From Streptococcus mitis (GTDB taxonomy: Bacteria; Bacillota; Bacilli; Lactobacillales; Streptococcaceae): a DNA stretch of 64,000 bases. Location: contig NZ_SPGF01000002.1 of NCBI RefSeq assembly GCF_005844455.1, positions 18,208 through 82,207 of the forward strand. The letters run 5' to 3'. The translations under genes and the position numbers were made by a program. The first letter of the stretch is position 1, and each line of letters begins with the position of its first letter. Positions 18,043 through 28,003 of the stretch are shown here, one piece after another. The notes under the pieces were generated by a model. That model saw only the letters and a list, made by a program, of their open reading frames with translations. It had not been told where the DNA came from and did not search any database.

Positions 18043-18678
18043 ATGGAATTTAGAACAATTAAAGAGGACGGACAAGTCCAAGAAGAAATCAAAAAATCTC
18101 GCTTTATCTGTCATGCCAAGTGTGTTTATAGCGAAGAAGAGGCTCGTGACTTCATTACTGCCATCAAAAAAGAACACTACAAAGCTACGCATAACTGCTC
18201 TGCTTTTATTATTGGGGAACGTAGTGAAATTAAACGTACAAGTGATGATGGTGAGCCCAGTGGTACTGCTGGCGTTCCCATGCTTGGGGTACTAGAAAAT
18301 CACAATCTCACCAATGTCTGTGTGGTAGTGACACGCTACTTTGGTGGCATTAAACTAGGCGCTGGAGGATTGATTCGTGCTTACGCCGGCAGTGTGGCCT
18401 TAGCTGTCAAAGAAATTGGCATCATTGAAATAAAAGAACAGCCTGGCATTGCTATTCAAATGTCTTACGCTCAGTACCAAGAGTACAGTAACTTCCTTAA
18501 AGAACATAATCTCATGGAGCTGGATACAAATTTTACAGATCAAGTCGATACGATGATTTATGTTGATAAAGAAGAAAAAGAAACTATTAAAGCTGCACTT
18601 GTAGAGTTTTTTAATGGAAAAGTCACTTTAACTGACCAAGGTTTACGCGAAGTTGAAATTCCTGTAAACTTAGTGTAA
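18043..18678 (+). CDS. YigZ/IMPACT family protein
   Basis: 211 residues of the UPF0029 family: N-terminal IMPACT domain with the signature GEPSGTAGVPML near 70-80 and YFGGIKLGAGGLIRAY near 105-120, then a small C-terminal ferredoxin-like domain (about 135-205). The family resembles an EF-G domain fold and yeast YIH1; the bacterial function is not established. It is divergent from comFA with only 56 bases between starts. A TACAAT box at 18031-18036 is 6 bases from the ATG, so this transcript could be leaderless too. Confidence 0.9.
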   Translation: MEFRTIKEDGQVQEEIKKSRFICHAKCVYSEEEARDFITAIKKEHYKATHNCSAFIIGERSEIKRTSDDGEPSGTAGVPMLGVLENHNLTNVCVVVTRYFGGIKLGAGGLIRAYAGSVALAVKEIGIIEIKEQPGIAIQMSYAQYQEYSNFLKEHNLMELDTNFTDQVDTMIYVDKEEKETIKAALVEFFNGKVTLTDQGLREVEIPVNLV

Positions 18679-18799
18679 ACAATGGATAATACAGTGTTTC
18701 ACTAACATTTTCACCGCTACTTTAATTAGCAACATAAAAAGATATTTGACAAGACCTACTAGAAAATGAAGCAATTCAAAAAGAAAACGGATAACGTTA

Positions 18800-18906
18800 T
18801 ATAGTAGATTGAAATAAGATGCGAACAAATTGATTAGGAAAGTCAAATTAATGTATAGAAATATTTTAGCAACCATGGCGTACTATTCCAGATTCAATCC
18901 ACTATA
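18800..18906. repeat. RUP element (copy 2)
   Basis: 107-bp repeat starting TATAGTAGATTGAA and ending TTCAATCCACTATA, clearly related to the copy at 3779-3886 (same ends, same GATTAGGAAAGTCAAA core). It fills much of the roughly 390-base gap between the YigZ-family gene and cysK. A short minus ORF here is not a gene. Confidence 0.85.
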
Positions 18907-18980
18907 CTTTACACCTATTTACTAGAACTAGCTTATCACAATCACTTGAAAATTAATGGCTTGGATCTATGATATAAAAA

Positions 18981-19003
18981 AATCCTATCACTTCGATAGG
19001 ATT
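18981..19003. terminator. Hairpin terminator upstream of cysK
   Basis: AATCCTATC, loop ACTTC, GATAGGATT, with an A-run before and a T-rich tail after. It could end readthrough on either strand and lies just ahead of the cysK promoter. The rest of 18907-19010 holds nothing I recognise. Confidence 0.6.
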
Positions 19004-19010
19004 TCTATAT

Positions 19011-19039
19011 TTTACAAATGGTATAGATAGCGTTATACT
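19011..19039 (+). promoter_or_regulatory. cysK promoter
   Basis: TTTACA (19011-19016), 17-base spacer, TATACT (19034-19039), 30 bases upstream of the ATG. No regulator site is evident. Confidence 0.65.
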
Positions 19040-19068
19040 ATAGATATCTTATACAAAGAGGTATTCAT

Positions 19069-19995
19069 ATGTCTATTTATAACAACATTACTGAACTAAT
19101 CGGCCAAACTCCGATTGTTAAACTCAACAACATTGTGCCAGAAGGTGCTGCGGACGTCTATGTAAAGCTTGAAGCATTTAACCCTGGTTCATCGGTAAAA
19201 GACCGCATTGCCCTTAGCATGATTGAAAAAGCTGAACAAGACGGTATTCTGAAACCTAGTTCTACTATTGTTGAAGCAACAAGTGGAAACACTGGTATTG
19301 GACTTTCATGGGTAGGTGCTGCTAAAGGGTATAAAGTTGTCATTGTTATGCCTGAAACTATGAGTGTAGAACGCCGTAAGATTATCCAAGCCTATGGCGC
19401 TGAACTCGTCCTTACGCCTGGTAGTGAAGGAATGAAAGGTGCTATCGCCAAGGCTCAAGAAATCGCTGCTGAACGCGATGGTTTCCTTCCTCTTCAATTT
19501 GACAATCCAGCAAATCCAGAAGTACACGAAAGAACAACAGGAGCTGAGATATTAGCTGCTTTCGGTAAAGATGGATTAGATGCCTTTGTCGCTGGAGTTG
19601 GTACTGGTGGTACAATTTCTGGTGTTTCTCATGCACTCAAAGCAGCAAATTCAAATATTCAAGTTTTTGCAGTAGAAGCAGACGAATCTGCTATTCTATC
19701 TGGTGAAAAACCTGGTCCTCACAAAATTCAAGGTATCTCAGCTGGATTTATTCCTGATACACTGGATACAAAGGCTTATGATGGTATCGTTCGTGTAACA
19801 TCAGACAACGCTCTCGCACTCGGCCGTGAAATTGGCGGAAAAGAAGGCTTCCTTGTAGGGATTTCTTCAGCTGCAGCTATCTACGGAGCCATCGAGGTTG
19901 CCAAAAAATTAGGTACAGGTAAGAAAGTCCTGGCTCTAGCACCAGATAACGGTGAACGTTATCTATCTACAGCACTCTATGAATTTGAAGTTTAG
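19069..19995 (+). CDS. cysK: Cysteine synthase (O-acetylserine sulfhydrylase)
   Basis: 308-residue PLP enzyme of the beta-family. The PLP lysine is K44 in [11 protein letters not shown], the substrate loop TSGNTG is near 69-74, and the phosphate-binding loop [10 protein letters not shown] is near 176-185. It makes cysteine from O-acetylserine and sulfide. It is a single-gene unit with its own promoter and a terminator. The family also includes cystathionine beta-synthase-like and O-phosphoserine enzymes; the length and motifs favour CysK. Confidence 0.94.
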   Translation: MSIYNNITELIGQTPIVKLNNIVPEGAADVYVKLEAFNPGSSVKDRIALSMIEKAEQDGILKPSSTIVEATSGNTGIGLSWVGAAKGYKVVIVMPETMSVERRKIIQAYGAELVLTPGSEGMKGAIAKAQEIAAERDGFLPLQFDNPANPEVHERTTGAEILAAFGKDGLDAFVAGVGTGGTISGVSHALKAANSNIQVFAVEADESAILSGEKPGPHKIQGISAGFIPDTLDTKAYDGIVRVTSDNALALGREIGGKEGFLVGISSAAAIYGAIEVAKKLGTGKKVLALAPDNGERYLSTALYEFEV

Positions 19996-20012
19996 TCTCC
20001 TAAATACAATTG

Positions 20013-20036
20013 GCCCTTATTATAGGGCTTTTTGTT
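20013..20036 (+). terminator. Terminator of cysK
   Basis: GCCCT, loop, AGGGC, then TTTTTGTTTT, 18 bases past the stop codon. Confidence 0.8.
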
Positions 20037-20037
20037 T

Positions 20038-20145
20038 TATACTCAATGAAAATAAAAGAGCAAACTAGGAAGCTAGCCGCAGGCTGCACTTGAGTACTGT
20101 AAGGCGACGCTGACGTGGTTTGAAGAGATTTTCGAAGAGTATTAA
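20038..20145. repeat. BOX element (boxA-boxC, no boxB)
   Basis: The left part (ACTCAATGAAAATAAAAGAG, then CAAACTAGGAAGCTAGCCGC) is boxA and the right part (GGCGACGCTGACGTGG, then TTTGAAGAGATTTTCGAAGAG) is boxC. The boxB repeats normally between them are absent. The ends ATACTC/GAGTAT are inverted. BOX elements are dispersed repeats of the pneumococcus/mitis group. Confidence 0.88.
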
Positions 20146-20204
20146 CTATTTCTAAGCGAGTAATGCTGGGTAAAAAACAATTTCAGGAGAAATCTAAGCC
20201 CTAT

Positions 20205-20230
20205 ACAAAAAAGGAAGCAAATTTGCTTCC
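20205..20230 (-). terminator. Terminator of rpsB-tsf
   Basis: Perfect palindrome GGAAGCAA/ATTTGCTTCC just past the tsf stop codon, followed by T-run on minus. Confidence 0.9.
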
Positions 20231-20239
20231 TTTCTATGA

Positions 20240-21280
20240 TTAGTTATTCAAGGCTGCTGCCATTGTAGCTGCAACTTCAGCTTCAAAGTCGTTTGCAGCT
20301 TTCTCGATACCTTCACCAACTTCAAAGCGAGCGAACTCAACTACTGAAGCGTTAACAGATTCAAGGTATGCTTCAACTGTCTTGCTATCATCCATGATGT
20401 AAACTTGTGCAAGAAGTGTGTATGCTTGGTCAACTTTAGTGTTGTCAAGCATGAAGCGATCCATTTTACCTGGGATGATTTTGTCCCAGATTTTTTCTGG
20501 TTTGCCTTCTGCAGCCAACTCAGCTTTGATGTCAGCTTCAGCTTGAGCAATCACTTCATCAGTCAATTGTGCTTTTGAGCCATATTTCAAGTGTGGAAGA
20601 GCTGGTTTGTTAACCATTGCACGGCTTTCGTTGTCTTGGTCGATAACGTGGTTCAATTGTGCCAACTCATCTTTAACGAATTGCTCATCCAATTCTTTGT
20701 AAGAAAGAACTGTTGGTTTCATTGCTGCGATGTGCATTGACAATTGCTTAGCAAGTGCTTCGTCTCCACCTTCAACAACTGAAATAACACCGATACGTCC
20801 ACCGTTATGTTGGTATGCTCCAAAGTGTTGCGCGTCTGTTTTTTCAATCAATGCAAAGCGACGGAATGAGATTTTTTCTCCGATAGTTGCTGTTGCAGAT
20901 ACGTATGCAGCTTCAAGAGTTTCACCTGAAGGCATTGTCAAAGCAAGAGCTTCTTCATTATTAGCAGGTTTTCCTTCAGCAATAACTTTAGCTGTAGTAT
21001 TTACCAATTCAACGAATTGAGCGTTTTTCGCAACGAAGTCAGTTTCAGCGTTTACTTCAATAACTGCTGCAACATTACCGTTAACATAAACACCAGTCAA
21101 ACCTTCTGCAGCAACACGGTCAGCTTTCTTAGCTGCCTTAGCCATACCTTTTTCACGAAGCAATTCAATCGCTTTTTCGATGTCACCGTCTGTTTCTACA
21201 AGCGCTTTTTTAGCGTCCATAACACCGGCACCAGATTTTTCACGCAACTCTTTTACAAGTTTAGCTGTAATTTCTGCCAT
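20240..21280 (-). CDS. tsf: Translation elongation factor Ts
   Basis: 346 residues: N-terminal UBA-like domain with the EF-Ts signature [16 protein letters not shown] (about 11-27), then the core with TDFVAKN near 80. EF-Ts recycles EF-Tu by exchanging GDP for GTP. The length of 346 is the streptococcal size, longer than the roughly 290 of Bacillus. It follows rpsB on the same strand with a hairpin in the 78-base gap. Confidence 0.97.
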   Translation of the reverse strand: MAEITAKLVKELREKSGAGVMDAKKALVETDGDIEKAIELLREKGMAKAAKKADRVAAEGLTGVYVNGNVAAVIEVNAETDFVAKNAQFVELVNTTAKVIAEGKPANNEEALALTMPSGETLEAAYVSATATIGEKISFRRFALIEKTDAQHFGAYQHNGGRIGVISVVEGGDEALAKQLSMHIAAMKPTVLSYKELDEQFVKDELAQLNHVIDQDNESRAMVNKPALPHLKYGSKAQLTDEVIAQAEADIKAELAAEGKPEKIWDKIIPGKMDRFMLDNTKVDQAYTLLAQVYIMDDSKTVEAYLESVNASVVEFARFEVGEGIEKAANDFEAEVAATMAAALNN

Positions 21281-21294
21281 TTTGATTCTCCTAT

Positions 21295-21340
21295 ATTTTT
21301 TAAAAATAGGAGAGCCGGGCTAAGCCCCGCCCTCCTAGGT
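21295..21340 (-). terminator. Hairpin between rpsB and tsf (possible partial terminator)
   Basis: On minus, TAGGAGGGCGGGGC, TTA loop, GCCCGGCTCTCCTA, then TTTTTAAAAAA. A GC-rich stem with a T-run lies inside the rpsB-tsf operon and could lower tsf transcription or act as a processing site. Confidence 0.6.
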
Positions 21341-21358
21341 AATTACTATTTATATAAA

Positions 21359-22135
21359 TTAAGCGTTGTCGCCTTCTACAACTTCAACGATTTCTTCGAT
21401 TGAATCTGCTTGAGCTTCTGAAGCTGCAAATTCTGCTTCAACTGCTGCATCTTCACCTTGACGTCCTTCGATGATAGCGTCAGCCAATTTAGCTGTGATC
21501 AATTTAACAGCGCGGATAGCATCATCGTTAGCTGGGATGATTACATCGATATCATCTGGATCAGTGTTTGTGTCAACCATCGCTACAACTGGGATTCCCA
21601 ATTTCTTAGCTTCTTTAACAGCGATTTGCTCTTTATGTGGGTCAACTACGTACATAACATCTGGGATACGAGGCATATCTTCGATACCACCCAAGAATTT
21701 TTCAAGACGTGCACGTTGTTTGTTAAGAAGTGCAACTTCTTTCTTAGGAAGAACTTCGAAAGTTCCATCTTCTTCCATACGTTTGATTTCTTTCAAACGA
21801 GCGATACGTTTTTGGATTGTTCCCCAGTTTGTAAGAGTTCCACCCAACCAACGGTGGTTAATGAAGTATTGACCTGAACGTACTGCTTCTTCAGCAACTG
21901 CATCAGCCGCTTGTTTCTTAGTACCAACGAACAATACAACTGCATCGTTAGCTGCTGCATCACGCATGAAGTTGTATGCTTGGTCAGCGTATTTTACAGT
22001 TTGTTGCAAGTCGATAACGTGGATTCCGTTACGTTCTGTAAAGATGTATTTAGCCATCTTAGGGTTCCAGCGACGAGTTTGGTGACCAAAGTGTACACCA
22101 GCCTCAAGAAGTTGTTTCATTGAAATTACTGCCAT
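21359..22135 (-). CDS. rpsB: 30S ribosomal protein S2
   Basis: 258 residues from the ATG at 22135 ([19 protein letters not shown]), which has an AAGGAG ribosome site; the frame extends 28 codons upstream into the leader, but that is not conserved sequence. Family signatures include [19 protein letters not shown] and [20 protein letters not shown]. First gene of rpsB-tsf. The roughly 120-base leader may carry the usual S2 autoregulation, though I do not recognise a specific structure. Confidence 0.97.
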   Translation of the reverse strand: MAVISMKQLLEAGVHFGHQTRRWNPKMAKYIFTERNGIHVIDLQQTVKYADQAYNFMRDAAANDAVVLFVGTKKQAADAVAEEAVRSGQYFINHRWLGGTLTNWGTIQKRIARLKEIKRMEEDGTFEVLPKKEVALLNKQRARLEKFLGGIEDMPRIPDVMYVVDPHKEQIAVKEAKKLGIPVVAMVDTNTDPDDIDVIIPANDDAIRAVKLITAKLADAIIEGRQGEDAAVEAEFAASEAQADSIEEIVEVVEGDNA

Positions 22136-22251
22136 GAGTATTTCTCCTTTTTGTTTTTTTCCTCTTCTTGACTTCAACTCGCAAAACAACCCAAAGGCAA
22201 CTGTTTCACAATTCATCAAGAATGAGTATTATCGTTCACACGACAAATTTC

Positions 22252-22280
22252 ATTTTACCATACTTTTTCAATATTTTCAA
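22252..22280 (-). promoter_or_regulatory. rpsB promoter
   Basis: On minus, TTGAAA (22280-22275), 17-base spacer, TAAAAT (22257-22252), about 115 bases upstream of the rpsB start. Confidence 0.75.
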
Positions 22281-22324
22281 GTTTTTTTGATATAATTTTT
22301 AATAGGGATTGTCACGGTAAAACA

Positions 22325-22354
22325 TGAAAAAGAGGGCTCTATTCGAGTCCCTCT
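22325..22354 (-). terminator. Terminator of pcsB
   Basis: On minus, AGAGGGAC, loop, GAGCCCTCT, then TTTTTC, shortly after the pcsB stop codon. Confidence 0.85.
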
Positions 22355-22359
22355 GTAAA

Positions 22360-23547
22360 TTAATCTGCATAAATATATGTTACAAAACCTGACGACGTAG
22401 TTGTCGGATTGAACCACCCACGATGATTTCCAAGCGTGCGATTACCAGCATAATTTGATTCTGACACTTGGATACGTGTTGTTGATTCTACAGCAGTGAC
22501 TACCGCTACGTGTCCATATCCACCATCATTCCAACATGCAATCGCACCAACTTGAGGTGTAGATCCTGTACGGAAACCTGCAGCTGCTGCACTTGTAGCC
22601 CATTGTGCTCCGTTACCCCAGTAGTCTCCAGCCCAAGGTGCCAATGTCTTAGCTCCCCATGTACACTCACCAACTGGATAGCTTGAAGCATTTGTACTGT
22701 ATGTTGGACGTTGTTTGACTGCCACAGGAGTGTATGTTGTTGATTCCGAAGAAGCTACAGCTTGAACCTGTGCTGCAAAAGTCGTATTTCCAGAAGCAAC
22801 AACTGTTTGTTGTTGACTTACTTGTTTTACCTTGTAAGCTGCTTCTGCCGCTGCTGCTGCTTCTGCTGCTGCTTCTGCTTCTGCTTTTTTCTCTAGCAAA
22901 CTTGCTTTTTCATCTTCTGCTGTCGCTTTTTCAGCAGCAAGATTTAATTCTGCAGCCTTCAACTCAGCTTGTTTCGTTGTTAGGGCTTGTGCATCATCAG
23001 ACAATTTCTGTTGATTTGCAATAACTGTATTAATTGCGTCATTGTTCGCCACTTGTTTCTCAGAAATTGCTTTTTTATCTGCTTTTTGTTGTTCCAACAT
23101 TTTGTTGTTAGCAGATACGATTTCATTCATTGCTGCTACACGTGAAATAGCTTCTGTAATTGACTTCGAGTTTACAATCGTATTGATGTAGCTGGTTGCA
23201 GCTCCATTTGTTTGAGCACTACGAGCTTGTTTTTCCAAAGAATCATTGCGAGACACAATATTTTTAGAAAGTTCTGTAATCTCACTCTCAAGTTTTTTGG
23301 ATTCTGCTTGTAATCTATCATTTTCAGCTTGCAAGTTAGATTGCTCAGCTTGAATAGCTGATACTTGCTCCTGAATTTGGTCAACTTGTTTTTGGGCTTC
23401 TTGTTGTTGTGCTGTTAAGTTACTAATTTTATTATCTTGAGCAGCAATTTTGTCATCAGTCGTTTCTGCATGCGCAGTTGTTAAAACAGCTACTTGAGAA
23501 ACCATTACTGTACTTAATAAAAGTGACGCTAAGATTTTTTTCTTCAT
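22360..23547 (-). CDS. pcsB: Peptidoglycan hydrolase PcsB (cell division)
   Basis: 395 residues: signal peptide cleaved after AHA (about residue 27), a long coiled-coil domain (about 32-230), an Ala-rich linker, and a C-terminal CHAP domain with catalytic Cys in [11 protein letters not shown] (about 295) and His in GYGHVAVVT (about 346). In pneumococci PcsB splits daughter cells and is activated through the FtsEX complex that holds its coiled coil. It is essential or near-essential and controlled by WalRK; a WalR-like box lies upstream. mreC and mreD precede it on the same strand. Confidence 0.97.
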   Translation of the reverse strand: MKKKILASLLLSTVMVSQVAVLTTAHAETTDDKIAAQDNKISNLTAQQQEAQKQVDQIQEQVSAIQAEQSNLQAENDRLQAESKKLESEITELSKNIVSRNDSLEKQARSAQTNGAATSYINTIVNSKSITEAISRVAAMNEIVSANNKMLEQQKADKKAISEKQVANNDAINTVIANQQKLSDDAQALTTKQAELKAAELNLAAEKATAEDEKASLLEKKAEAEAAAEAAAAAEAAYKVKQVSQQQTVVASGNTTFAAQVQAVASSESTTYTPVAVKQRPTYSTNASSYPVGECTWGAKTLAPWAGDYWGNGAQWATSAAAAGFRTGSTPQVGAIACWNDGGYGHVAVVTAVESTTRIQVSESNYAGNRTLGNHRGWFNPTTTSSGFVTYIYAD

Positions 23548-23582
23548 ATTACGTAGATACTCCTTCTTTTAAAGACAATACT

Positions 23583-23626
23583 AGTATACCAAAAAAAGGC
23601 CTAATGAATATTACGCCTTTGTTACA
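23583..23626 (-). promoter_or_regulatory. pcsB promoter with WalR/VicR-like box
   Basis: On minus, TGTAAC, 5 bases, CGTAAT (23626-23610) is one mismatch from the TGTWAH-N5-TGTWAH WalR repeat. A TATACT -10 (23588-23583) follows 21 bases later. This agrees with known WalR activation of pcsB. Confidence 0.7.
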
Positions 23627-23640
23627 TTTTTGTTTCTTTC

Positions 23641-24135
23641 TCATAGATAATATTTTTCAAAAATAAACTGAAAAATAAGCATCCACACAAGATTTAAAAT
23701 CATGGATGGTACTAGGCTATAAACGATAAAAATCGGCAGACTATCTACAGTTAAACCTACCACTAATGCAAAGAGATAAGCTCCCATATCAAATAGAAAA
23801 CTCATAACAATCATAGCCAAGATTCTTGTCCAACGATTCAACAAAATAACACTATTCAATTTATGAAGAAACGCTCCCAATAAGATAAATAAGAGAGTTG
23901 CGATCCCTATTAGATGGAAAAAGTAAACATCGTAAACCAAGCCTATCACAAAACAATAGACTAGGTAGAGATACTCTGATACTTCTATCGTCTCAAATAA
24001 GAGAAATAGAAAAAGAAAATGACTAGCCAAATGTACATGGGGGAAAAATGAACCCAGAAGCTGGCTAATATGGGCGTCAATTAGAACAAAGAAAGGAAGC
24101 AATAAAAACACTCCAACCCGCTTCAACTGTCTCAT
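23641..24135 (-). CDS. mreD: Rod shape-determining membrane protein MreD
   Basis: 164 residues, nearly all hydrophobic, with about five membrane segments and the MreD pattern (LFLFLLFETIEVSEYLYLVYCFVIGLVYDVYF). It works with MreC and RodZ in side-wall (peripheral) peptidoglycan synthesis in ovococci. Its start touches the last base of mreC, so the genes are coupled. No mreB is expected in streptococci and none is seen. Confidence 0.9.
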   Translation of the reverse strand: MRQLKRVGVFLLLPFFVLIDAHISQLLGSFFPHVHLASHFLFLFLLFETIEVSEYLYLVYCFVIGLVYDVYFFHLIGIATLLFILLGAFLHKLNSVILLNRWTRILAMIVMSFLFDMGAYLFALVVGLTVDSLPIFIVYSLVPSMILNLVWMLIFQFIFEKYYL

Positions 24136-24953
24136 TATGAATTCCCCACTAATTCTATCACATCCACATTATGAGTATCTGCACTCAACTTAACAGTTAC
24201 TTCTCGTGTCAAATAATCCGTACTATGCGTTGTGGCAACCACTTCACCAACAGGAATATCCGCAACGTTAAAGTTTCCTAATCCCCCCGTTGTCACCTTA
24301 TCGCCTGTACTAATATCGCTATTGCTATTTAATTGGCTAATTTTAAGAACTTCATTTTCCTTGTCGTAGCCAACAATAATTCCATAAATTGTGGTAGTGC
24401 CGTGTTGAATTTTAACAGAAATCTTATCAGCATTTTCCGTATTTGTCAGAAGGTTGACCATAGTAGAGTTCTCCTCTACTTTTGAAACGCTCCCAATCAA
24501 ACCACCATTTGCAATGGCTAACATGTTCTCAGAAGCCCCTTTTGATTTGCCTGCATCCAGGGTCAATTCCTGTTTCCAAGATACCGGAGAACGCATAATA
24601 ACATCTGCTGCTAAAGTCTTTGTGGCTGGCAATTTAGACTTCATATCAAGCAATTGGCGCAGTTGTTCATTTTCTGTCTTTAAACTTTCTGCCTCATTTG
24701 ATTTAACTTCTAACTGGTAAATCTGTTTCTTCAAACTTTCATTTTCATTATATGTTCGTGTCAAATGAGCCAAATCTGATTTGACAGAATCAAACCACCG
24801 AAAAGGTTTTTGTACAACTCTATCAACCAATGAAATTCCATCTCCTAATTTTGTCACAATTGTACTTGAATAAGTCGTAGCTAAGAGAGCTGAGACAAGC
24901 AGAACAGTGACAAAAACAATAATGACATATTTTGATTTTTTAAAACGGTTCAT
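24135..24953 (-). CDS. mreC: Cell shape protein MreC
   Basis: 272 residues: one N-terminal membrane helix (about 10-28), an external coiled coil (about 65-105) and a two-part beta-barrel domain (about 115-270) with the family motif ADVIMRSPVSWKQELTLDAGKSKG. It organises the peripheral wall synthesis machinery with MreD and RodZ. It sits between ecfT upstream and mreD downstream. Confidence 0.95.
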   Translation of the reverse strand: MNRFKKSKYVIIVFVTVLLVSALLATTYSSTIVTKLGDGISLVDRVVQKPFRWFDSVKSDLAHLTRTYNENESLKKQIYQLEVKSNEAESLKTENEQLRQLLDMKSKLPATKTLAADVIMRSPVSWKQELTLDAGKSKGASENMLAIANGGLIGSVSKVEENSTMVNLLTNTENADKISVKIQHGTTTIYGIIVGYDKENEVLKISQLNSNSDISTGDKVTTGGLGNFNVADIPVGEVVATTHSTDYLTREVTVKLSADTHNVDVIELVGNS

Positions 24954-25012
24954 ATCCCTACCTTTATATCAAAAACTGTTACAGTAACTTTTTTATCAAT
25001 TCCTGAAATCTA

Positions 25013-25807
25013 CTAAGATTTTAAGAAAAATAAGCAACAACCAAGTACGAGAATAACAAGAATTGCTAGCGTATCCTTTCGAGTCCATTTCAATTGTCTG
25101 TATTGACTTCTACCTTTTCCACCCTGATAACCACGCGCTTCCATGGCGATAGCCAAAGAATCTGCACGTTTTAAACTTGTCGCAAAAAGAGGAATCAAAA
25201 TAGGAATCATGGCCTTTACTTTTTGAACAATACTTCCTTCTCCAAAATCCACTCCACGCGCTTTCTGCGCATTCATAATCCGCGTCGTATCATCCATCAA
25301 TGTTGGGACAAAACGTAGACTCATGGACAGCATCAATCCAATTTCATGAACTGGAACTCTCACACGTTTTAAAGGCGCTAACAAAGCTTCGACAGCTGAG
25401 GCCAAACTTAAGGGCATGGTCGTTAAGGTTAACAAAGTTGAAAAGAAAATTATCAATACAAAGCGACAAAAAATAATTCCAGCTTGTTGCAAAGCATAAT
25501 CTGTGATTCTCACAAACGAAAACTCAAATAAAACATTCCCATTAGAAATGAAAAACAATTGAAAAATAGTTGTGAAGGCAATCAAGAAAAACATAGACTT
25601 CAAGCCCTGAATAAAAAATGAAAGAGATACTCCTGACAAGGCAATAAATATCCCTGCCGCTATAAAAAGAATCAGATTCGTCAAGGGATTATTAGCCCAA
25701 AAAACGATCAAAATCAGTAGCATCATAGCCAGTAATTTGCTACGTGGATCCAACCGGTGAACAATCGAATCCCCTGGGATATAACGCCCCAAAATCATAC
25801 TATCCAT
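25013..25807 (-). CDS. ecfT: ECF transporter transmembrane subunit EcfT
   Basis: 264 residues with several membrane helices and the two cytoplasmic coupling motifs, here [10 protein letters not shown] (about 178-187) and [10 protein letters not shown] (about 222-231), whose ARG triplets contact the ATPases. EcfT with EcfA1 and EcfA2 forms the shared energising module that different vitamin-binding S-components plug into; no S-component gene is present in this window. It overlaps ecfA2 by 8 bases. Confidence 0.96.
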   Translation of the reverse strand: MDSMILGRYIPGDSIVHRLDPRSKLLAMMLLILIVFWANNPLTNLILFIAAGIFIALSGVSLSFFIQGLKSMFFLIAFTTIFQLFFISNGNVLFEFSFVRITDYALQQAGIIFCRFVLIIFFSTLLTLTTMPLSLASAVEALLAPLKRVRVPVHEIGLMLSMSLRFVPTLMDDTTRIMNAQKARGVDFGEGSIVQKVKAMIPILIPLFATSLKRADSLAIAMEARGYQGGKGRSQYRQLKWTRKDTLAILVILVLGCCLFFLKS

Positions 25808-26639
25808 TTAGCGACTCCTTGAACTCCTCTATCTTAATCGGTAATCGTTTAAATGACACGCCTCTATCAGCCAATCGTTTACAAAAAGCTGTAATTTTAG
25901 GTACTCCCAACTGAACTTCTTCCATAAAAACAACATCTTGAAAGACATCACTTGGTTTGCCACCCTTCACTAAACGTCCCTTTTCCATTACATAGACTTG
26001 ATTCGCATATTCAGCTACATCATCCATCAAATGCGTTACCAAGACGATGGTCATCCCTGACTGGTGGAGTTTTTTGAACAAATTCATCAATTCTTTTCTC
26101 CCAAGAGGATCTAGGCCTGCTGTGGGCTCATCTAAGACTAATATGGCTGGTTCCATGGCAAGTATGCCTGCAATGGCGACACGTCTCATTTGTCCACCTG
26201 ATAGCTCAAACGGACTGCGATCAAAAAGTGATTCATCAATTCCAACCAGAGCCAGTTTTTCCCGTGCAATCTTCACAGCATCTTCTTCAGAAACTCCAAA
26301 ATTTTGTGGTCCAAAAGCAACGTCTTTCAATACTGTTTCTTCAAAAATTTGATTTTCAGCAAACTGAAATACCAAGCCAACCTGTTTTCTAATTTGACGA
26401 ATATCTTTATTTTTAGAATTCGAGGTGATTAAGGTATCAAAAACTCGTACACTTCCTTGACTTGGCACCAATAAACCATTTAAAAGTTGTAAAATAGTTG
26501 ATTTACCGCTACCTGTGTGGCCAATTAAAGCCGTATAAGAACCATCTTCAATCGTTAAAGAAACATCCGACAAAGCTGTTGAAGCTAAGGGAGTACCTTC
26601 TTGATATGTAAAACTCACATTTTCTAGAGCAATTCCCAT
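25800..26639 (-). CDS. ecfA2: ECF transporter ATPase EcfA2
   Basis: 279 residues: Walker [10 protein letters not shown] near 38-46, Q-loop, signature [13 protein letters not shown], Walker [16 protein letters not shown], and switch His in VTHLMDD. The second ATPase of the ECF module, as judged from gene order and the GHTGSGKST form of the P-loop. It overlaps ecfA1 by 16 bases and ecfT by 8. Confidence 0.96.
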   Translation of the reverse strand: MGIALENVSFTYQEGTPLASTALSDVSLTIEDGSYTALIGHTGSGKSTILQLLNGLLVPSQGSVRVFDTLITSNSKNKDIRQIRKQVGLVFQFAENQIFEETVLKDVAFGPQNFGVSEEDAVKIAREKLALVGIDESLFDRSPFELSGGQMRRVAIAGILAMEPAILVLDEPTAGLDPLGRKELMNLFKKLHQSGMTIVLVTHLMDDVAEYANQVYVMEKGRLVKGGKPSDVFQDVVFMEEVQLGVPKITAFCKRLADRGVSFKRLPIKIEEFKESLNG

Positions 26640-27451
26640 AGCTTATCCTCTAGTTCACTTTCTGTCAAATAATTTTCAGGCAAATCATAGCCATTCTGGC
26701 TCAAAGAATTTTTTAATTGATTGGCAAAAGGATCGTCTAATCCAATTTGATCTAAATCATTTCGAGAGAAAAGTTCTCTTGGACTGTTGGTTGATTCAAT
26801 CGACCCTTTTTTCATGACCAATACGCGGTCACTTATGGCAACTTCTTCCAAATCATGTGTAATGGAAATAATCGTCATATCATAGTCTTTCCGAATTCCT
26901 TTTACTGTCTCAATCAGTTCTCTACGCCCCTCAGGATCCAACATACTCGTTGCTTCATCTAAGATTAAAATAGATGGTCTTAGGGCTACAACACCTGCAA
27001 TGGCCACACGTTGCTTTTGGCCACCTGATAGACGCGCTGGCTCTCTCTTTTTAAAGTCCAACATGCCAACTAAAACCAGAGCTTCCTCCACTCTCTTTTT
27101 CATTTCTTGACGAGAAAGGCCCTGATTTTCCAAACCAAAGGCAACATCATCTTCAACAGTTGCTCCAACAAATTGATTGTCTGGATTTTGAAAAACCATA
27201 CCGATTTGACGACGTATATTCCAAACATTTTCCTCAGTCAGCCGTTGGCCATCAATTACAATCTCTCCAGATTCTGCTTCTAGTAAGCCATCAATTAATC
27301 GAACCGTCGTTGATTTACCACTACCATTATGCCCTACAATCGAAAGCCATTCTCCACGTTTCACGTGAAACGTAATATCCTTCACATCATAGTATTCTTG
27401 ACTTTCCTTATAACGAAAAGAAAGTTTTTTTACATCAATTATTGATTTCAT
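26624..27451 (-). CDS. ecfA1: ECF transporter ATPase EcfA1
   Basis: 275 residues: Walker [10 protein letters not shown] near 41-48, signature [13 protein letters not shown], Walker [16 protein letters not shown] and switch His in ITHDLEEV. It pairs with EcfA2 to drive vitamin uptake. A parS site (27357-27372) is embedded in its codons near the N-terminus; those codons encode ordinary family residues (TFHVKRGEW), so the site has no visible cost to the protein. Confidence 0.96.
   Translation of the reverse strand: MKSIIDVKKLSFRYKESQEYYDVKDITFHVKRGEWLSIVGHNGSGKSTTVRLIDGLLEAESGEIVIDGQRLTEENVWNIRRQIGMVFQNPDNQFVGATVEDDVAFGLENQGLSRQEMKKRVEEALVLVGMLDFKKREPARLSGGQKQRVAIAGVVALRPSILILDEATSMLDPEGRRELIETVKGIRKDYDMTIISITHDLEEVAISDRVLVMKKGSIESTNSPRELFSRNDLDQIGLDDPFANQLKNSLSQNGYDLPENYLTESELEDKLWELL
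27357..27372. promoter_or_regulatory. parS site 1 (in ecfA1)
   Basis: CGTTTCACGTGAAACG, a perfect 16-bp palindrome; the inner 14 bases equal the ParB-binding parS consensus TGTTTCACGTGAAACA. About 21.7 kb left of dnaA. Confidence 0.9.
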
Positions 27452-27993
27452 TTCGAACCAAATGTCCCTTTAAATACATAGGCACTACCCTTGAAATAAT
27501 CATAGCCAGAGTAGATAGTGAAAAATAAGGCTACATAAAGTAGAACTTGACCAAGCAAAGTCCAATGTAATAGCAAGAAAATAATCGCAAACATCTGACT
27601 AAAAGTTTTAATTTTTCCAGGCATTGCTGCTGCTAAAACTGTTCCACCAGTTTCAACCAGTAACAGCCTTAAACCTGTCACAGCCAACTCACGACAGATG
27701 ATTACTGCAACAATCCAAGCTGGAGCCATACCTAACTCAATCAGCATAATAAAAGCCGACATAACTAGTAGTTTATCCGCCATAGGATCTGCAAATTTAC
27801 CGAAATTACTGATCACATTCCATTTACGAGCTAAATATCCGTCTAAATAATCTGTAATACTGGCAACAGCAAAGATAATAGCTGCCACTATATGACTCTC
27901 TATCGAATTTCCTATCGTTAAAATAAAGATAAAGATGGGAATAAAGAAAATTCGACCTATTGTTAAGAGATTTGGAATTTGTTCTTTTTTCAT
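27448..27993 (-). CDS. pgsA: CDP-diacylglycerol-glycerol-3-phosphate phosphatidyltransferase
   Basis: 181-residue membrane enzyme with the CDP-alcohol phosphatidyltransferase motif in SITDYLDGYLARKWNVISNFGKFADPMADK (the DG..AR...G...D...D pattern, about 45-75). It makes phosphatidylglycerol phosphate, the precursor of phosphatidylglycerol and cardiolipin. It lies between rodZ and ecfA1 and overlaps ecfA1 by 4 bases. Confidence 0.95.
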   Translation of the reverse strand: MKKEQIPNLLTIGRIFFIPIFIFILTIGNSIESHIVAAIIFAVASITDYLDGYLARKWNVISNFGKFADPMADKLLVMSAFIMLIELGMAPAWIVAVIICRELAVTGLRLLLVETGGTVLAAAMPGKIKTFSQMFAIIFLLLHWTLLGQVLLYVALFFTIYSGYDYFKGSAYVFKGTFGSK

Positions 27994-28003
27994 TTGTTTT
28001 TCC

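Noticed and set aside
18670..18876. 68-codon minus ORF between the YigZ-family gene and cysK
   Set aside because: Runs into the RUP repeat and has no ribosome site.
21017..21877. Several long plus ORFs over tsf and rpsB
   Set aside because: Antisense to highly expressed ribosomal genes whose codon bias leaves the opposite frames open; Cys/Phe/Ser-rich products with no resemblance to proteins.
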